This document shows, piece after piece, positions 61,254-64,000 of a stretch of DNA of 64,000 nt. Both the position numbers and the translations under genes were made by a program. The notes beneath the pieces are model-generated. The model saw only the letters and a program-made list of their open reading frames with translations, ran no database searches and was not told the DNA's origin. The stretch is from assembly GCF_901411515.1 (NCBI RefSeq), contig NZ_CABDUX010000001.1, forward strand, positions 248,001 to 312,000, given 5' to 3'. Position 1 is the stretch's first letter. Each line of letters begins with the position of its first letter. This stretch comes from Raoultibacter phocaeensis. Lineage in GTDB: Bacteria > Actinomycetota > Coriobacteriia > Coriobacteriales > Eggerthellaceae.

Positions 61254-64000
61254 CTAGCGGCGGTTCGACCTGCCCCTTATCGCCACGCCCGCGAGCACTC
61301 CTAACGCGAGCACCGCCAAAGCTCCGATCGCCACAAGTAGGGGCAGCACGCTATCGCCTGTTGCCGCCCAAGCTGCACCGCTTGGCGTTGCAGCAGGTTT
61401 GCTCGCCGCAGGGTTCGATGGATCCGCGGGATCGGCAGGGTCGGTCGGATCGACAGGATCGATCGGGTCGACAGGCCCCGGAGGATCGGGCGGCGTGGGA
61501 TCTTCTACCTTCTGGTTCATTACCTGACCGATATCGAACGAAAGCGTCGTCCGGTCAAGCGTCACCTGGTGCACGTCTTCGCTCATCACGTAGCCTTCGG
61601 GCGCAGCGATTTCTTTCACGAGATACGACCCCTGAGCCTTGTCCGTAAATACAACGGTACCGTCTTGGCCGCTCTCAGCCGTCTCGAGCGGATCATCGAG
61701 TGCGGGGTCGGCCGTAGCCAACCAGAGGCCGAACGTGGCACCCGCCAATGCGGCCCCGTCCCCGTCGGTCTTGGTCAGGGCGATGGTTCCGAGGCTCAGG
61801 GTATTCGCAACCGTGCCGAGATCAACGTTAAGCTGCAAGTTGCTCACGATTCGAGCCTGATGAACGGCTGAGTCGGCATCGAAGCCAGCTGGAGCTGTAA
61901 TCTCCTTTACCTGGTACTCGCCGCTTGCGAGATCGGCGAACGTCACCGAGCCGTCAGCTTGGCTCGTTGCCGTCTTAAGCGGCTCATCCGCTTCGACATC
62001 GGCGCCCGACGGCCAGATGCCGAAGACAGCATCGGCGAGACCATCGCCGTTGTGGTCGACCTTTGTAAGCGTTACGGTGCCATCGAGCGCACCTGTGAGG
62101 CCAGCATCGACATCGCTGCGCGCATCGCCGCTTGCCAAGGCAAGCTCGTCGGTTTCCCACGTATCTTTGAGCTTGGAATCGTTTTCGGCACCCGCTCCCC
62201 CGACAGCAAGATCGGTCGGAATATGGGTCGAGAGCGGTTCGATCGCCACTTTGTACGTGCCAGGCTTCAATCCGGTAAACGAATACGCACCGCCTGCCGA
62301 CGTTGTCATGGAACCGGTTTCTTCCGCAACACTACCGTTCATGCGATACAGCGTCACCTTCGCGTTTTCAAAACCCGGCTCGTGAGAATCCTGCACGCCG
62401 TTTCCGTCCGTATCCTCCCACACGTAATCGCCGATGCTCGCCTTGGTGTAAAACCCACCGTCGACGTTTTCAGGGTGGCTTTCGGTTGCAAGGTTCACCG
62501 TGGCCGAAGCAAGATACGTGTCTGCACGCACAAAGTCGTTGTCGACTTCCTTGTCGGAAATCGCCTGGTATCCGGTTATCTCAAGGTTAACCGGAAGATC
62601 GATCTCGACACGGTAGCGCTCGGGCAACAGCCTGTCGAACTCGTAATGGCCCACTGCGTCAGTGGTCGTTTGCGCAACGAGACTGTCATCCCAATCGTAA
62701 AGCCGCACGATCTTGTTCGCGTACACAGGCTCGCTCGCATCGCGCGTGTCGTTTCCATCGGCATCCTCCCAAAGGATGCCCGCGAGTTTCTTGTCGGCTG
62801 AACTCTTGCTGATGTAAATGCCCGATTTATGCGGTTCGCCGGGCACAATGTAGCCACCTGCGTGCTTACCACCAGCCGACATCGCATTCCAACCCACGAG
62901 TGTCGTCGATGCCGCGTTCTCTGGAATCGTAACATTGAGGCGCACTTCGAAGGAGTCGGTTGCATTGAGGCCGTCGGTCTTGACGAGCATGACCGCCTTG
63001 GCCGTCGAAGGAAGCGCTGAAGCGCCATCCCACGGAGTCCAGGTTGCGCCCGAGCTTCCCGAGAAATCGGTTAAGTCGATTTGATTGGTGGCGGGTGTCG
63101 CATCTTCGGAATAATACAGCTCGAACGCAGACGACAAAGCAGCTCCGGAAGTATCCGTCATGCTGTCAACCTGCAACTGCGCAGTGCTCTTTTTTGCGTT
63201 GCTGCTCAGCGCCATCGTATCGCCGAGCACAGGCAGCATGTCGATGATACGCACCTCCTCGAGGTTCGTCGATTCGGTGTTGGTTGCGCTGAGCGAGAAG
63301 TACCCGCTTCGCGCGCCGAGCGAAGTATCGGTCGTCTGGGTGAGCGCGTAGTCTGATCCGTTGACCGATGCAAGCTTCTGCGGGTTCAGGCCAAGCCCGT
63401 TATCGACGGGAATGCCCCATCGGTACGTGGAGCCATAAGCACGGTCCGCAAGCGCGTCGATGATGGCCCAGTCGGCAGGCCGGTTGAGATACCAACTGTT
63501 CACGACGCCGGCACCGCCCCCGCTGTACTGCTGCGTAGGATCATCACTTGCAACGAGGTAACGGAAATACGCTTCCGATCCGATACCCGGTTTCGCTATG
63601 CCTTTCAAATTCACCGAGTATTGCGTCCAGGCACTGGTGATATCGCCGTTCCACGTAATTGAAACCAGCTGATAACCGTTATTCGCAACAGAGACGGACC
63701 ATGTCGCATCGGGAAACCGGCTGTCAAGCTCCATGTCGAGGATTTCGATGTTGGGATCGACGATAAGATACGATGTCGCATCGCGCAATACCGAATTCGT
63801 TATATAGTGGCGGACGCTGAACGATACGTCTTTGCCGGGAATAATAGGGTTTGGAGATGAGGGGCTTTCCCATCCAGCCAAGCCAACCTCGGGATTGTTC
63901 GCCACCACGTTGGTTGTCGTGGTGCGTGCGTTCTTGATACCTTCGTCCTCGATCTGCGAGTATGTGGAGCTTCCAGGGAAACGGATTTCGCCCGTCATGT
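61254..64000 (-). CDS. SdrD/SpaA-domain surface protein, 5' end outside window
   Basis: Cell-wall-anchored or membrane-held adhesin; the frame is still open at 64000, so the N-terminus is missing. The first ATG in the window at 63998 is probably internal. After a beta-rich region, two SdrD_B-type domains are coded at about 62800-62440 (GILWEDADGNDTRDASEP) and 62430-62090 (GDYVWEDTDGNGVQDSHEPG), then two SpaA-like pilin domains at about 62085-61800 and 61800-61510 (TLTKVDHNGDG, ALTKTDGDGAA, both with ATFG/AVFG and YLVKEI/YQVKEI). A Pro-Asp linker leads to WAATGD, a helix and RGRSNRR, a non-classical sorting signal. The role is probably adhesion or pilus-like. Confidence 0.85.
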   Translation of the reverse strand, partial: MTGEIRFPGSSTYSQIEDEGIKNARTTTTNVVANNPEVGLAGWESPSSPNPIIPGKDVSFSVRHYITNSVLRDATSYLIVDPNIEILDMELDSRFPDATWSVSVANNGYQLVSITWNGDITSAWTQYSVNLKGIAKPGIGSEAYFRYLVASDDPTQQYSGGGAGVVNSWYLNRPADWAIIDALADRAYGSTYRWGIPVDNGLGLNPQKLASVNGSDYALTQTTDTSLGARSGYFSLSATNTESTNLEEVRIIDMLPVLGDTMALSSNAKKSTAQLQVDSMTDTSGAALSSAFELYYSEDATPATNQIDLTDFSGSSGATWTPWDGASALPSTAKAVMLVKTDGLNATDSFEVRLNVTIPENAASTTLVGWNAMSAGGKHAGGYIVPGEPHKSGIYISKSSADKKLAGILWEDADGNDTRDASEPVYANKIVRLYDWDDSLVAQTTTDAVGHYEFDRLLPERYRVEIDLPVNLEITGYQAISDKEVDNDFVRADTYLASATVNLATESHPENVDGGFYTKASIGDYVWEDTDGNGVQDSHEPGFENAKVTLYRMNGSVAEETGSMTTSAGGAYSFTGLKPGTYKVAIEPLSTHIPTDLAVGGAGAENDSKLKDTWETDELALASGDARSDVDAGLTGALDGTVTLTKVDHNGDGLADAVFGIWPSGADVEADEPLKTATSQADGSVTFADLASGEYQVKEITAPAGFDADSAVHQARIVSNLQLNVDLGTVANTLSLGTIALTKTDGDGAALAGATFGLWLATADPALDDPLETAESGQDGTVVFTDKAQGSYLVKEIAAPEGYVMSEDVHQVTLDRTTLSFDIGQVMNQKVEDPTPPDPPGPVDPIDPVDPTDPADPADPSNPAASKPAATPSGAAWAATGDSVLPLLVAIGALAVLALGVLAGVAIRGRSNRR

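Overview
The window is high-GC DNA that reads like a chromosome segment of a gut actinobacterium of the class Coriobacteriia, most likely family Eggerthellaceae (Eggerthella, Gordonibacter or a close relative). The signs are an NrfA/NrfH nitrite reductase, a system I* type cytochrome c maturation cluster, a Tat-exported FMN/FAD reductase next to a 12-helix LuxR regulator, a compact pilus-like cluster, and very large repeat-built surface proteins. This assignment is inference from gene content; no rRNA or tRNA gene was recognised.

Layout. Bases 1-7110 hold a minus-strand housekeeping run: yqeG, mltG, ruvX, alaS, an AI-2E family transporter and a DUF948-like membrane protein. rarA follows at 7372-8685. 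A candidate 6S RNA with its own promoter and terminator lies at 8850-9048. Next comes about 1.3 kb of gene-free DNA with palindromes and one copy of a dispersed repeat. Bases 10387-11570 carry a divergent pair: a tandem-MarR protein and a small XRE regulator. Bases 11744-17547 are a phosphate block (pstS-pstC-pstA-pstB, then response regulator and histidine kinase); the PstS protein appears circularly permuted and phoU is absent. A lone TOBE/Mop protein follows.

Bases 18083-28029 encode a 3121-residue surface protein with about 15 SHIRT-like repeats, translationally coupled to a small two-helix membrane protein. Facing it, 28394-33277 hold a transglutaminase-like lipoprotein and a GspF/pseudopilin/PilT-like cluster. 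Then come DUF2804, MscS, nrdG-nrdD with candidate NrdR boxes, a degenerate-GGDEF/EAL protein, a homocysteine-methyltransferase-like protein lacking the zinc cysteines, and an APC permease. A second repeat-rich gap (43722-45185) contains a duplicated hairpin element around the second copy of the dispersed repeat. A D-2-hydroxyacid dehydrogenase and galU follow.

Bases 47150-55337 form a respiratory block on the minus strand. nrfA (catalytic pentaheme) and nrfH (quinol-oxidising membrane partner) reduce nitrite, and ccmEFABC plus a CcmD-like protein attach their hemes. The LuxR regulator and the flavin reductase at 55868-59436 suggest a second, substrate-induced anaerobic electron sink. An intact IS1595-type element (59740-60876, 8-bp target duplication) has landed in an inverted repeat, and the window ends inside a SdrD/SpaA-domain surface protein.

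The most interesting signals are the permuted PstS, the duplicated hairpin element and dispersed palindromic repeat, the candidate 6S RNA, the system I* cluster with a double-OB CcmE, the unusual heme motifs of NrfH, the structured leader before ccmE, and the SHIRT-like adhesin with its coupled partner.
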